A stretch of DNA of 17,644 bases from 2-01-FULL-41-21 sp038065335. GTDB taxonomy: Bacteria > Patescibacteriota > Minisyncoccia > 2-02-FULL-40-12 > GWA2-44-9. This document shows positions 7,503 through 13,541 of this stretch, piece by piece. The notes beneath the pieces are model-generated. The model did not search any database and was not told the DNA's origin. It saw only the letters and a program-made list of their open reading frames with translations. The stretch covers positions 1-17,644 of the forward strand of contig JBBTRD010000041.1 of assembly GCA_038065335.1 (NCBI GenBank), written 5' to 3'. Position 1 is the stretch's first letter, and every line of letters begins with the position of its first letter. Position numbers and translations under genes: made by a program.

Positions 7503-7523
7503 TTTCTAGTTTCTAGTTTACAG
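7500..7523. repeat. Left heptad repeat / terminal inverted repeat of four-helix-bundle cassette
   Basis: Units TAGTTTC, TAGTTTC, TAGTTTA plus CAG. The reverse complement of this 24-nt stretch matches 7897-7920 at 22 of 24 positions, including 16 consecutive bases. The first TAG is the stop codon of the GtrA gene. Confidence 0.85.
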
Positions 7524-7538
7524 ATTTGAGATTTAGAG

Positions 7539-7544
7539 TATATT
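7539..7544 (+). promoter_or_regulatory. Putative leaderless -10 (TATATT) of four-helix-bundle gene
   Basis: TATATT is followed by six bases (tctttt) and the ATG at 7551, the same spacing seen at 3820 and 15597. No Shine-Dalgarno is present. If real, the cassette carries its own promoter. Confidence 0.35.
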
Positions 7545-7550
7545 TCTTTT

Positions 7551-7907
7551 ATGTCTAAGTCTCATAAGGACTTGCTGGTTTGGCAAAAAGCCATAGATTT
7601 TGTCGTTGAGATTTACAGAATAACTGCCGAACTTCCAAAAGATGAGTTGTATGGGATTTCTCAGCAAATGAGAAGGGCGGCAGTTTCTATTCCCTCTAAT
7701 ATAGCCGAAGGGCAACACAGGAAAAATATAAAGGAGTTTCTCCAGTTTTTACGAATATCATATGGGTCAGGCGCCGAACTTGAGACCCAGCTTATAATTA
7801 CTGAAAAATTATATCCTAAAATTAATTTTATCAAATCGAAAAATATGCTTGATGAAATTCAGAAGATGCTTACTGGCTTGATTCAGAAACTAGAAACTGT
7901 AAACTAG
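7551..7907 (+). CDS. Four-helix-bundle protein (S23 / 23S rRNA intervening-sequence protein family)
   Basis: A 118-residue helical protein matching the S23/TIGR02436 family pattern in full: KDLLVWQKAIDFVVEIY near the N-terminus, YGISQQMRRAAVSIPSNIAEG in the centre (R76-R77 excepted as unverified positions) and EFLQFLRISYGSGAELETQL after it. Family members occur inside intervening sequences of some 23S rRNA genes and are related to Avd, the accessory protein of diversity-generating retroelements; their biochemical role is unclear, though basic surfaces suggest nucleic-acid binding. Here the gene is neither in an rRNA nor beside a reverse transcriptase. Its last seven codons (QKLETVN) and stop are made entirely of the 7-nt repeat units at 7884-7907, so the repeat array has become the C-terminal tail. 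Start ATG has no Shine-Dalgarno. Confidence 0.88.
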   Translation: MSKSHKDLLVWQKAIDFVVEIYRITAELPKDELYGISQQMRRAAVSIPSNIAEGQHRKNIKEFLQFLRISYGSGAELETQLIITEKLYPKINFIKSKNMLDEIQKMLTGLIQKLETVN

Positions 7908-7920
7908 AAACTGTAAACTA
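7884..7920. repeat. Right heptad repeat array / terminal inverted repeat
   Basis: Five units with 7-nt period: CAGAAAC, TAGAAAC, TGTAAAC, TAGAAAC, TGTAAAC, then TA. The outer 24 bases (7897-7920) are the inverted partner of 7500-7523. The array encodes the C-terminus and stop of the four-helix-bundle protein and ends six bases before the dnaX ATG. Confidence 0.85.
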
Positions 7921-7925
7921 TTTTT

Positions 7926-8996
7926 ATGCTTTATAGGAAGTATCGGCCTCAAATTTTCTCACAGTTAGTAGGGCAGGAGCATATCGTTAAAACTCTTCAG
8001 GGAGCCCTTTTGAGTGGACGAATCGGGCAAGCTTATTTGTTTACGGGACCGCGGGGGACGGGGAAAACGACGCTAGCTAGAATTTTTGCGAAAGCGCTTA
8101 ACTGTGTTGATTTTGGGGAAAAAGGAGCCATTGTACCTTGTAATGTCTGCGATGCTTGCCTGGCCGTCAATAAAGGCACGTCGCTCGATCTCATCGAAAT
8201 CGATGCCGCTTCGAATCGGGGGATTGATGAAATTCGGGCCCTTAAAGAATCGGCTCAAGTAGCCGCGCCGTCAGGCGGATACAAAATCTTTCTCATTGAC
8301 GAAGTGCATATGTTGACCAAGGATTCTTTTAACGCGCTTTTAAAAATTCTTGAAGAACCGCCCTCCCATGTTGTTTTTATTCTCGCCACGACCGAGCCGC
8401 ACAAAATTCTAACGACGGTTCTTTCCCGTGTTCAACGTTTTGATTTCAAACGCATCACGCCTAATGAGATGGTAGTGAAACTTAAGTCTATCGCTCGAGC
8501 CGAAAAAATTCAGATTAATGATGAGGCCCTATTTGAGATTGCCAAATCGTCTGATGGCGCTCTCCGCGACGCTGAAGTAGCTTTGACCAAAATCCGAAGC
8601 ATGATTCCAACAGGACCGATTAGTCTGATGGACGTAAGTAATACTCTTGGCCTAATTCCTTATACTTATCATCCCCAATTTCTTGGTTATCTCGCTTCTG
8701 GTGACCAAGCTTCGGCTGTGGCTCTCATTCACACTATTCATGATGCCGGGATGGATTTAGAGCATTTTACCAAAGAATTCATCTCTTACTCTCGGAGCGT
8801 GCTTTTGGCGCGGATAAATCCAACTCTCTCGATTTCCATCGAAGGGGCCGAAGCCCACCAAGAGTTTTCTAAATTTAGCGCTATCGATAATGACAAACTC
8901 ATTAAAATCATCAACATCTTCACCCTCGCTCGCAGTCAAATAAAATTCTCGCCCATCCCTCAACTGCCGCTGGAATTGGCCGTGATGCAACTGTAG
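7926..8996 (+). CDS. dnaX: DNA polymerase III gamma/tau-type clamp-loader subunit (short form)
   Basis: ATPase subunit of the clamp loader, which opens and places the sliding clamp on primed DNA. Starting LYRKYRPQ, it shows Walker A GPRGTGKT (41-48, K47), four zinc-site cysteines (C60, C72, C75, C78), Walker B/DExx box DEVH (125-128), sensor 1 LATTEPHK (153-160), the SRC-type motif as SRVQRF with R168 as likely arginine finger, and sensor 2 GALRDAE. At 356 residues it holds only domains I-III: the tau-specific C-terminal domains that bind helicase and polymerase alpha are absent, as in other reduced genomes. The ATG lies immediately after the right heptad array with no Shine-Dalgarno; TAAACT (7914-7919) six bases upstream could act as a repeat-derived -10. 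tRNA-Gln follows by 37 bases. Confidence 0.93.
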   Translation: MLYRKYRPQIFSQLVGQEHIVKTLQGALLSGRIGQAYLFTGPRGTGKTTLARIFAKALNCVDFGEKGAIVPCNVCDACLAVNKGTSLDLIEIDAASNRGIDEIRALKESAQVAAPSGGYKIFLIDEVHMLTKDSFNALLKILEEPPSHVVFILATTEPHKILTTVLSRVQRFDFKRITPNEMVVKLKSIARAEKIQINDEALFEIAKSSDGALRDAEVALTKIRSMIPTGPISLMDVSNTLGLIPYTYHPQFLGYLASGDQASAVALIHTIHDAGMDLEHFTKEFISYSRSVLLARINPTLSISIEGAEAHQEFSKFSAIDNDKLIKIINIFTLARSQIKFSPIPQLPLELAVMQL

Positions 8997-9033
8997 TTGA
9001 AAGGATGCCATTTTTGAAGTATATTTAACTCAT

Positions 9034-9104
9034 TGCGGGGTCGTCTAACGGCAGGACTGCTCCCTTTGAAGGAGTCTATGAACGTTCGAATCGTTCCCCC
9101 GCAG
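9034..9104 (+). tRNA. tRNA-Gln (anticodon TTG)
   Basis: A full cloverleaf of 71 nt. The acceptor stem is TGCGGGG (9034-9040) with CCCCGCA (9097-9103) and discriminator G at 9104. The D arm begins GTC at 9043. The anticodon stem is 9059-9063 with 9071-9075, closed by one G-T pair, and its loop CTTTGAA gives anticodon TTG at 9066-9068. The T stem is GAACG (9080-9084) with CGTTC (9092-9096) and loop TTCGAAT. CCA is not encoded, so it must be added after transcription. It sits between dnaX and the gene at 9115 on the same strand. Confidence 0.95.
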
Positions 9105-9114
9105 CTAATATAAC

Positions 9115-9495
9115 ATGAGCACCGAAGATCCAAATAAAAATCTCAAACAAGAACTGGTTGTTTTTAGGATGCGATTAGAAAGAGTAAAAAATCAACTAGC
9201 CGAACTGGAAGATTTGATGAAAAGTCGAGGATTGTCTTCTATGTTTGTGCATAATGTTGTGCATAATGTGCTTGGTGGAATGAGTTTAGAAATGCTTGAG
9301 CTAGAGCCAGACGATATAGAACTTAAAACAATGGCAGAAGAAGCACTAAGTTTAGCCGAAGAATATTTAGATACATTAAACAGAAGTGAGGAAGCCCTTC
9401 AGAGTGAAGCTTCTATGAGTTTTGAGACTTGGCTTAAAATGGGCCAACAAGAAACTAACCACGCGCGTGAGGTAGTGTTAAAATTTAAGGCCTGA
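9115..9495 (+). CDS. Orphan helical protein with histidine-kinase DHp-like segment
   Basis: Unrecognised 126-residue soluble protein. Residues 8-37 are a charged coiled-coil-like helix. Residues 42-90 read MFVHNVVHNVLGGMSLEMLE followed by a second amphipathic helix, which resembles the two-helix dimerisation/phosphoacceptor (HisKA) unit of sensor kinases: F-x-H at 44-46, a hydrophobic-Gly turn at 53-55, and a loop of acidic residues. No ATP-binding domain or receiver follows. H46 or H50 would be the candidate phosphoacceptor. The tail (100-126) is helical and basic at the end. The start is just 10 bases after the tRNA, without a ribosome-binding site. The DHp comparison is by eye and tentative; it could equally be an unrelated helical hairpin. 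Confidence 0.7.
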   Translation: MSTEDPNKNLKQELVVFRMRLERVKNQLAELEDLMKSRGLSSMFVHNVVHNVLGGMSLEMLELEPDDIELKTMAEEALSLAEEYLDTLNRSEEALQSEASMSFETWLKMGQQETNHAREVVLKFKA

Positions 9496-9517
9496 TTCTA
9501 AAACATTTGTATAAAAA

Positions 9518-9523
9518 TATAAT
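9518..9523 (+). promoter_or_regulatory. Putative -10 (TATAAT) of cupin gene
   Basis: A consensus TATAAT lies 9 nt upstream of the cupin ATG in the 37-base spacer. No good -35 was found. The resulting leader would be only a few bases. Confidence 0.4.
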
Positions 9524-9532
9524 AAAACTCAA

Positions 9533-9931
9533 ATGAAAGGATACATCATAAACATCGAAGAAGCATCAATTGAAAACGAAAATTTTCGGAAGGTTTTGTA
9601 TACGGCCAAGAATAGTCAGTTGGTGGTAATGAGTCTTAAGCCCAACGAAGATATTGGAGAAGAAATTCATCAACTTGATCAGTTTATTCGGGTTGAGGCG
9701 GGTCAGGGTAAAGCGGTTTTAGATGGTGTTGAACACGAGGTTAGAGACGGTTCCGCGGTAGTCGTGCCGGCCGGCGCCAAGCACAATATTATCAACACTT
9801 CTTCGGACGCGCCCCTCAAACTCTATACCGTTTATTCTCCGCCTAACCATCGAGATGGTATAATTCATCAGACTAAAGCCGAGGCTATTGCCGATGAAGC
9901 CGAACATTTTGACGGCAGAACGAGTGAATAA
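9533..9931 (+). CDS. Cupin-domain protein
   Basis: A 132-residue single-domain cupin, probably a small metal-binding beta-barrel. Cupin motif 1 is GEEIHQLDQFIRVEAGQG (42-59), with H46, Q50 and E55 as likely metal ligands, so the usual H-x-H is replaced by an H-x-x-D-Q pattern. Motif 2 is VPAGAKHNIIN (78-88), with H84. The conserved tail with LYTVYSPPNHRDG is characteristic of a widespread small cupin group often annotated as mannose-6-phosphate isomerase-like, but the phosphomannose isomerase active site is not established here, and no reaction can be assigned. It has a TATAAT just upstream, so it may be transcribed independently of the preceding gene. It converges with the GT2 gene across two bases only. 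Confidence 0.88.
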   Translation: MKGYIINIEEASIENENFRKVLYTAKNSQLVVMSLKPNEDIGEEIHQLDQFIRVEAGQGKAVLDGVEHEVRDGSAVVVPAGAKHNIINTSSDAPLKLYTVYSPPNHRDGIIHQTKAEAIADEAEHFDGRTSE

Positions 9932-9933
9932 TT

Positions 9934-10944
9934 CTATTCTTTGATTTCTCTGATGGTGTTTTGAATTTGGGCTTTTGTTTTGTGGGAGAACGTAACAATG
10001 TCGGCGCTAATGCGCTTTTCCCATTTTAGGGTCGCGGCCTTGGCTTCATTAATACTAAAATCCGAAGCGATAATTTGTTTGCCGATCAGATAGGTAGCGA
10101 ATGCTCCACCGGCTAATATAATAAAGGTAATACTAGCGATACAAACACCGAATAGGATTTCGCGCTTAGTCCGCTTAATTTGACGTGTGGGCTGGCCGGA
10201 ATCTTGAGGCCGATGATCTATATAAGTGTTGTCTTTTGGTTTTTTAAAGAAGGTCATCCAAAAATAGTTTCTGGTGTATTTAATAGCCATTGTCAGTGGA
10301 CCCTCTTCAGCTAATCGTCGGCCCGAAGAATGCATCGGGAGCTTGGAAGTAAATTTAACATCGCCAATCTCGTGAAGACGACGGGCGATATTAGTATCTT
10401 CACCGTAAAACTCAATACTTGTGTCGTAACCGCCAATTTTTTCCAGACCGGCTCGCGTGACAATAAAATTACCGCCTTGGAGCATGGAACCCTTTCGAAG
10501 CACAAAGCGGTTAAGAAGATAAAGTCCGTAAGCCAGCTTATAAAAGAAATTAATCATTCGGCTGGTCAATTTTGGCAGGTCATAGTATTTAAAAGGTCCG
10601 CTCAATCCTACGAGATTGGGATTTTTGGAAAATTCTCTAAAGACCGTATCGAGCCAGTTCGGGGTGAGGATTGTGTCCGAATCAACATTGGCGATTAATT
10701 CACCCGAGGATTTTAAATAGCCGGCTCGACGGGCCCAGACAATGCCCTTTCGCGGTTCGTGTACAACTTGGACCCCGGGATAACTAGCCGCAATTTCGGC
10801 GGTGCGATCGGTACTGGCGTTATTGACGACGATAATTTCAACAGAATCAGAGTATTTTTGGGCTTGTTCGCAAATCGAACCAAGGCATTTTCTGATGTGG
10901 TTTTCTTCGTTATACGCGGGAATGACGAAGCTAAGCTTTACCAT
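9934..10944 (-). CDS. GT2 family glycosyltransferase with C-terminal membrane helix
   Basis: A 336-residue GT-A fold enzyme that would transfer an activated sugar to a lipid or glycan acceptor at the inner membrane face. Signatures: FVIPAYNEE (6-14), the nucleotide-binding DSD metal site (88-90), GGNFIVTRAGLEKIGGYD (157-174), and the catalytic base region GEDTNIARRL with E182-D183. A single membrane helix (about 263-288) follows the catalytic domain, and a helical tail (290-336) ends the protein. It is the last gene of the three-gene DedA-GT4-GT2 operon, five bases after the GT4 gene. Substrate not determinable. No Shine-Dalgarno, so translation probably depends on coupling. Confidence 0.9.
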   Translation of the reverse strand: MVKLSFVIPAYNEENHIRKCLGSICEQAQKYSDSVEIIVVNNASTDRTAEIAASYPGVQVVHEPRKGIVWARRAGYLKSSGELIANVDSDTILTPNWLDTVFREFSKNPNLVGLSGPFKYYDLPKLTSRMINFFYKLAYGLYLLNRFVLRKGSMLQGGNFIVTRAGLEKIGGYDTSIEFYGEDTNIARRLHEIGDVKFTSKLPMHSSGRRLAEEGPLTMAIKYTRNYFWMTFFKKPKDNTYIDHRPQDSGQPTRQIKRTKREILFGVCIASITFIILAGGAFATYLIGKQIIASDFSINEAKAATLKWEKRISADIVTFSHKTKAQIQNTIREIKE

Positions 10945-10949
10945 AATCG

Positions 10950-12149
10950 CTAGATAGCTTTATTATACCCCAAAATTGTCTTTTGGTAAATTTCTTGCCA
11001 GATTCGGGCTATTTTTTCCGGAGAAAAAGATTGAACAAGTTCTAAACCCTTTAGGCCCATATTTTTACGCATCCCCGTGTCTTTTAAAAGAATAATAAGT
11101 TTTTCGGCAAAAGCAGAACTGTCTCCCGGTTCAACCACGAATCCGTTGCCATGGCCCAGGTATTCCGGCAAAGCCCGAGCCCGGACGCCAACAATGGGCA
11201 GAGCCGTGGCCATGGCCTGCATCATGTTCATGTTTTGGGTTTCGGATGTGCTCGCTACGGCAAATATATCCGAAGCTTTGTAGAGCTCGATGAGCCGCTG
11301 TTTGCTTAAAAATCCCATAAATTTCACGCTAGAAACTATCCCCAAGCTTTTTATAAGTTCTTCCAATTTTTTTTGATACATTCCGTGACCGGCGATGGCA
11401 AATTGAGCGTCGGGAATTGTTTTGACCACGATAGCCATGGCCTTAATGATAACCTCAATATTTTTCTCTTCAGCAATTCTGCCGGCGTAAACTATTGTTG
11501 GGCCGATCAATCCGAAGTTCGTTTTTAATTCTTGGTACCGTTCCAAAGAAGGCACTGGCGAGAATTCCCCAACCTCGATTGGGTTTGAAACAACCATATG
11601 CGGCTTTTTGAAACCATATTTAATCATTTCATCAAATACTGATTGAGAAGGGGCCGTGACAAAGTCGCACTTATTGTAATACCAGACAACGTATTTCATT
11701 AGAATCCACGATAAAAATGCGGGTCCGAATACCCAGTATCTTGCGAATTCGGTAATAGCGGTATGGTTTGTGCCGACAATCGGTTTCTTAAATAATCGGC
11801 TTGCTTTCAAGGCTAATAGACCCACTCCAAAAAATAGTTGAGTGTGAATTATTTCAGGGTCTTTGTCTTTTATAATTTTTATTATTGACTTGTTCCAAAA
11901 AGCCAGTCGGCCCTGGAGGGTCGGAGAAGGATAGGATATTGAGGGTAAATGAGTGACAGTAACGCTGTTTTCCAAATCAATTTCTTTAACGGGGACATTA
12001 GCGTCGGCGTAGTTTTTATTTGTATAGTAGGGGACGAAGAAATCAATCGTGTTTTCATGCCGAACCAGTTCTTTGGCCAGAGAAATGATTGAATCGGCGA
12101 TGCCGCTTAGTTCCGGATAAAAATTGTCTGAAAAAATGGCTATTTTCAT
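10950..12149 (-). CDS. GT4 family glycosyltransferase
   Basis: A 399-residue GT-B fold retaining glycosyltransferase using a nucleotide sugar. The N-terminal Rossmann half shows FSDNFYPELSGIA (6-18) and the acceptor-side loop GTNHTAITEF (126-135), reminiscent of lipid glucosyl/mannosyltransferases such as diacylglycerol glucosyltransferases and PimB-like enzymes. The C-terminal half has YAGRIAEEKN with the donor phosphate-binding R224 and K229, and the E-x7-E motif region at 303-311. There the second glutamate is glutamine (E303, Q311), which normally contacts the donor sugar. Its ATG overlaps the DedA stop by one base (TAATG). A role in a membrane glycolipid or surface glycan pathway fits its neighbours. 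Confidence 0.9.
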   Translation of the reverse strand: MKIAIFSDNFYPELSGIADSIISLAKELVRHENTIDFFVPYYTNKNYADANVPVKEIDLENSVTVTHLPSISYPSPTLQGRLAFWNKSIIKIIKDKDPEIIHTQLFFGVGLLALKASRLFKKPIVGTNHTAITEFARYWVFGPAFLSWILMKYVVWYYNKCDFVTAPSQSVFDEMIKYGFKKPHMVVSNPIEVGEFSPVPSLERYQELKTNFGLIGPTIVYAGRIAEEKNIEVIIKAMAIVVKTIPDAQFAIAGHGMYQKKLEELIKSLGIVSSVKFMGFLSKQRLIELYKASDIFAVASTSETQNMNMMQAMATALPIVGVRARALPEYLGHGNGFVVEPGDSSAFAEKLIILLKDTGMRKNMGLKGLELVQSFSPEKIARIWQEIYQKTILGYNKAI

Positions 12150-12766
12150 TATATTTTTTCAACTGATTGGCCAAGGCGAGCGGAATATTTTCTAAACAAG
12201 TAATTAATAAGAATAACGGCGACAATAATAGCGACAAGCAGGTAACTGCCATTGGTAATATAAGGACCGATTTGTTCATACGCATTACCAAAATAATAGC
12301 CGAGAAGGGTAAAAAATATCGCTCTTGGAAATATAATAATTGTGCAAATAATAATATATTTCCGGAGATTCATTTTTGTAGTCCCGACAACCATCAAGCC
12401 GGTTGTCGGTATAATGGGGGTTATCTTAAGAACCAGCAATGTTCTCCAGGGATTTTTTTTAACTAAGTCTGAAATTCGCTCTAGCCGTTCATGAGAAAGC
12501 CCGATTTTACGACCAAACCAATCAACAACCGTAATTCGTCCCCAGTACCCAATCAAATAATAGGCCACATCAGCAACGAGGTCGCTTAAAATAGCCAGAA
12601 GAAGGATGGCCGTAAAATTAAAATAACCCAAGGTAATCGCAAAAGCAGCCGCGGTGGTTACGATTGGCCCTTCAATAAGCATGCCCAGGAAGATAACCCA
12701 ATAACCATGCCCAAGAACCCACTGAATGACCGTCGAAAAAGTTCCCGAATGCAGGAGAATATCCAT
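12149..12766 (-). CDS. DedA/VTT-family membrane protein
   Basis: A 205-residue polytopic protein of the DedA (SNARE-associated Golgi/VTT) superfamily, members of which are linked to undecaprenyl-phosphate or phospholipid translocation. Visible family features are the re-entrant E32-G33-P34 in the first hydrophobic hairpin, acidic residues D62 and D66 in the following helix (SDLVADVAYYLIGYWGR), and the second hairpin KITPIIPTTGL (114-124), then two C-terminal helices to about 193. The usual arginine of the second re-entrant motif appears as K114. It heads the operon with the GT4 and GT2 genes, so recycling or flipping a lipid carrier for those enzymes is a sensible guess. Transcription diverges from the gene at 12871. 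Exact substrate unknown. Confidence 0.88.
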   Translation of the reverse strand: MDILLHSGTFSTVIQWVLGHGYWVIFLGMLIEGPIVTTAAAFAITLGYFNFTAILLLAILSDLVADVAYYLIGYWGRITVVDWFGRKIGLSHERLERISDLVKKNPWRTLLVLKITPIIPTTGLMVVGTTKMNLRKYIIICTIIIFPRAIFFTLLGYYFGNAYEQIGPYITNGSYLLVAIIVAVILINYLFRKYSARLGQSVEKI

Positions 12767-12870
12767 TATCGTATGTTTTTATTATCTCATATTACAAAAT
12801 TTCAGACCATTCAATATCTCTACCTGTTTTCCGTTTGTAATCAATATGTAATAATAGGACTATTAATTTT

Positions 12871-13425
12871 ATGTTACCGATTGGTCATATTGCGGGAGGA
12901 TATCTTATTACTCAAGCCGTATTAGCCCTTGCTCATCCGGCTTTATCGGTGATGGAGCAGCAACAATTATTGTGGTGGGGAATGTTTTTTGGTTTCGCGC
13001 CGGATCTAGATACGTTTATGGTTTTTATAAAAACGAAACGATTTGTAGCTACCGATGATATTAGTCATCGCAAATTCTGGTCGCACGCGCCGATTGTTTG
13101 GCTCATCGGCGGTCTGGCCGTATTTTTTTTCGGTCTAACGCGACAAAATATATTTCTTGAGTATCTAGGCATTATCATCTGGTTGAGTTCGTGGGGCCAT
13201 TTCGTTATCGATACTATTCAGAATGGTGTTATGTGGTTGTGGCCGTGGGGAAAAAAGCCAATCGCGTTATTTGACGAAGAAATTAAGGACAATATTCCAG
13301 TACAGGCCTTTTTGTCGTATTGGATTAAGTTTGTTAAATTCTACATGACTCGGATGGCTATTTCTTTTGTTCTTGAGCTAGTCGTGATTATTTCGGCTCT
13401 TTTGCTCTATTTTCGCGCTAATTGA
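12871..13425 (+). CDS. YdjM-like membrane-bound metal-dependent hydrolase family protein
   Basis: A 184-residue membrane protein with the full set of conserved polar residues of the YdjM/DUF457 family: H6 in PIGHIAGGYL, D45 and D47 in APDLDT, H66 and H72 in SHRKFWSH, and H110 and D114 in SSWGHFVID. About four membrane helices lie between and after them (33-43, 74-88, 96-110, 165-182). These residues suggest a metal site in or near the membrane; the family is annotated as hydrolase on that basis, and its reaction is not established. The 104-base upstream gap (12767-12870) is AT-rich with no clear promoter pair. AGGA at 12857 is too far from the ATG to be convincing. The TGA stop lies within the -35 of the downstream helicase promoter. 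Confidence 0.85.
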   Translation: MLPIGHIAGGYLITQAVLALAHPALSVMEQQQLLWWGMFFGFAPDLDTFMVFIKTKRFVATDDISHRKFWSHAPIVWLIGGLAVFFFGLTRQNIFLEYLGIIIWLSSWGHFVIDTIQNGVMWLWPWGKKPIALFDEEIKDNIPVQAFLSYWIKFVKFYMTRMAISFVLELVVIISALLLYFRAN

Positions 13426-13450
13426 CTTTGAGGGTGTTTTGATATACAAT
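13422..13450 (+). promoter_or_regulatory. Sigma70-type promoter of DEAD-box helicase gene
   Basis: TTGACT (13422-13427) and TACAAT (13445-13450) are spaced by 17 bases, the optimum for a housekeeping sigma factor. Transcription would start near 13457, giving a leader of about 85 nt, unlike most genes in this window. The -35 overlaps the stop codon of the gene before. Confidence 0.65.
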
Positions 13451-13483
13451 GAAAGCACAATTTATATCTCATTTGGTATCTGG

Positions 13484-13518
13484 AGTTATCGTTTCTAGTA
13501 TCTATTATCTATCTCATC
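13484..13518. repeat. Degenerate heptad array in the helicase leader
   Basis: Successive 7-nt units agttatc, gtttcta, gtatcta, ttatcta, tctcatc. The unit gtttcta is identical to the one in the left repeat at 7500-7523 in the same orientation. The array lies within the untranslated leader of the helicase gene, with no four-helix-bundle gene nearby. Confidence 0.5.
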
Positions 13519-13527
13519 AGGTCTCAA

Positions 13528-13533
13528 AGAGGA
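13528..13533 (+). promoter_or_regulatory. Shine-Dalgarno site of DEAD-box helicase
   Basis: AGAGGA lies 8 nt before the ATG at 13542. It is the only well-placed ribosome-binding site recognised in the window and fixes this start codon. Confidence 0.75.
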
Positions 13534-13541
13534 ATTAAGTA

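Larger units (their letters stand above)
7500..7920 (+). mobile_element. Candidate 421-bp heptad-repeat-bounded cassette carrying a four-helix-bundle gene
   Basis: A single gene (7551-7907) sits between inverted arrays of 7-nt repeats that match at 22 of 24 terminal positions. The cassette separates GtrA from dnaX, and its ends touch functional signals on both sides: the GtrA stop, and dnaX beginning 6 nt after the right end. The layout resembles a small non-autonomous insertion. No transposase is encoded and no clear target-site duplication is seen. Mobility is inferred from structure only. Confidence 0.45.

Noticed and set aside
7500..7920. Diversity-generating retroelement or 23S rRNA intervening sequence
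   Set aside because: The four-helix-bundle protein is related to Avd and S23, but no reverse transcriptase, template/variable repeat pair or rRNA is in the window.
9034..9104. tRNA as integration site for a genomic island
   Set aside because: No duplicated 3' tRNA end and no integrase were found in the window.
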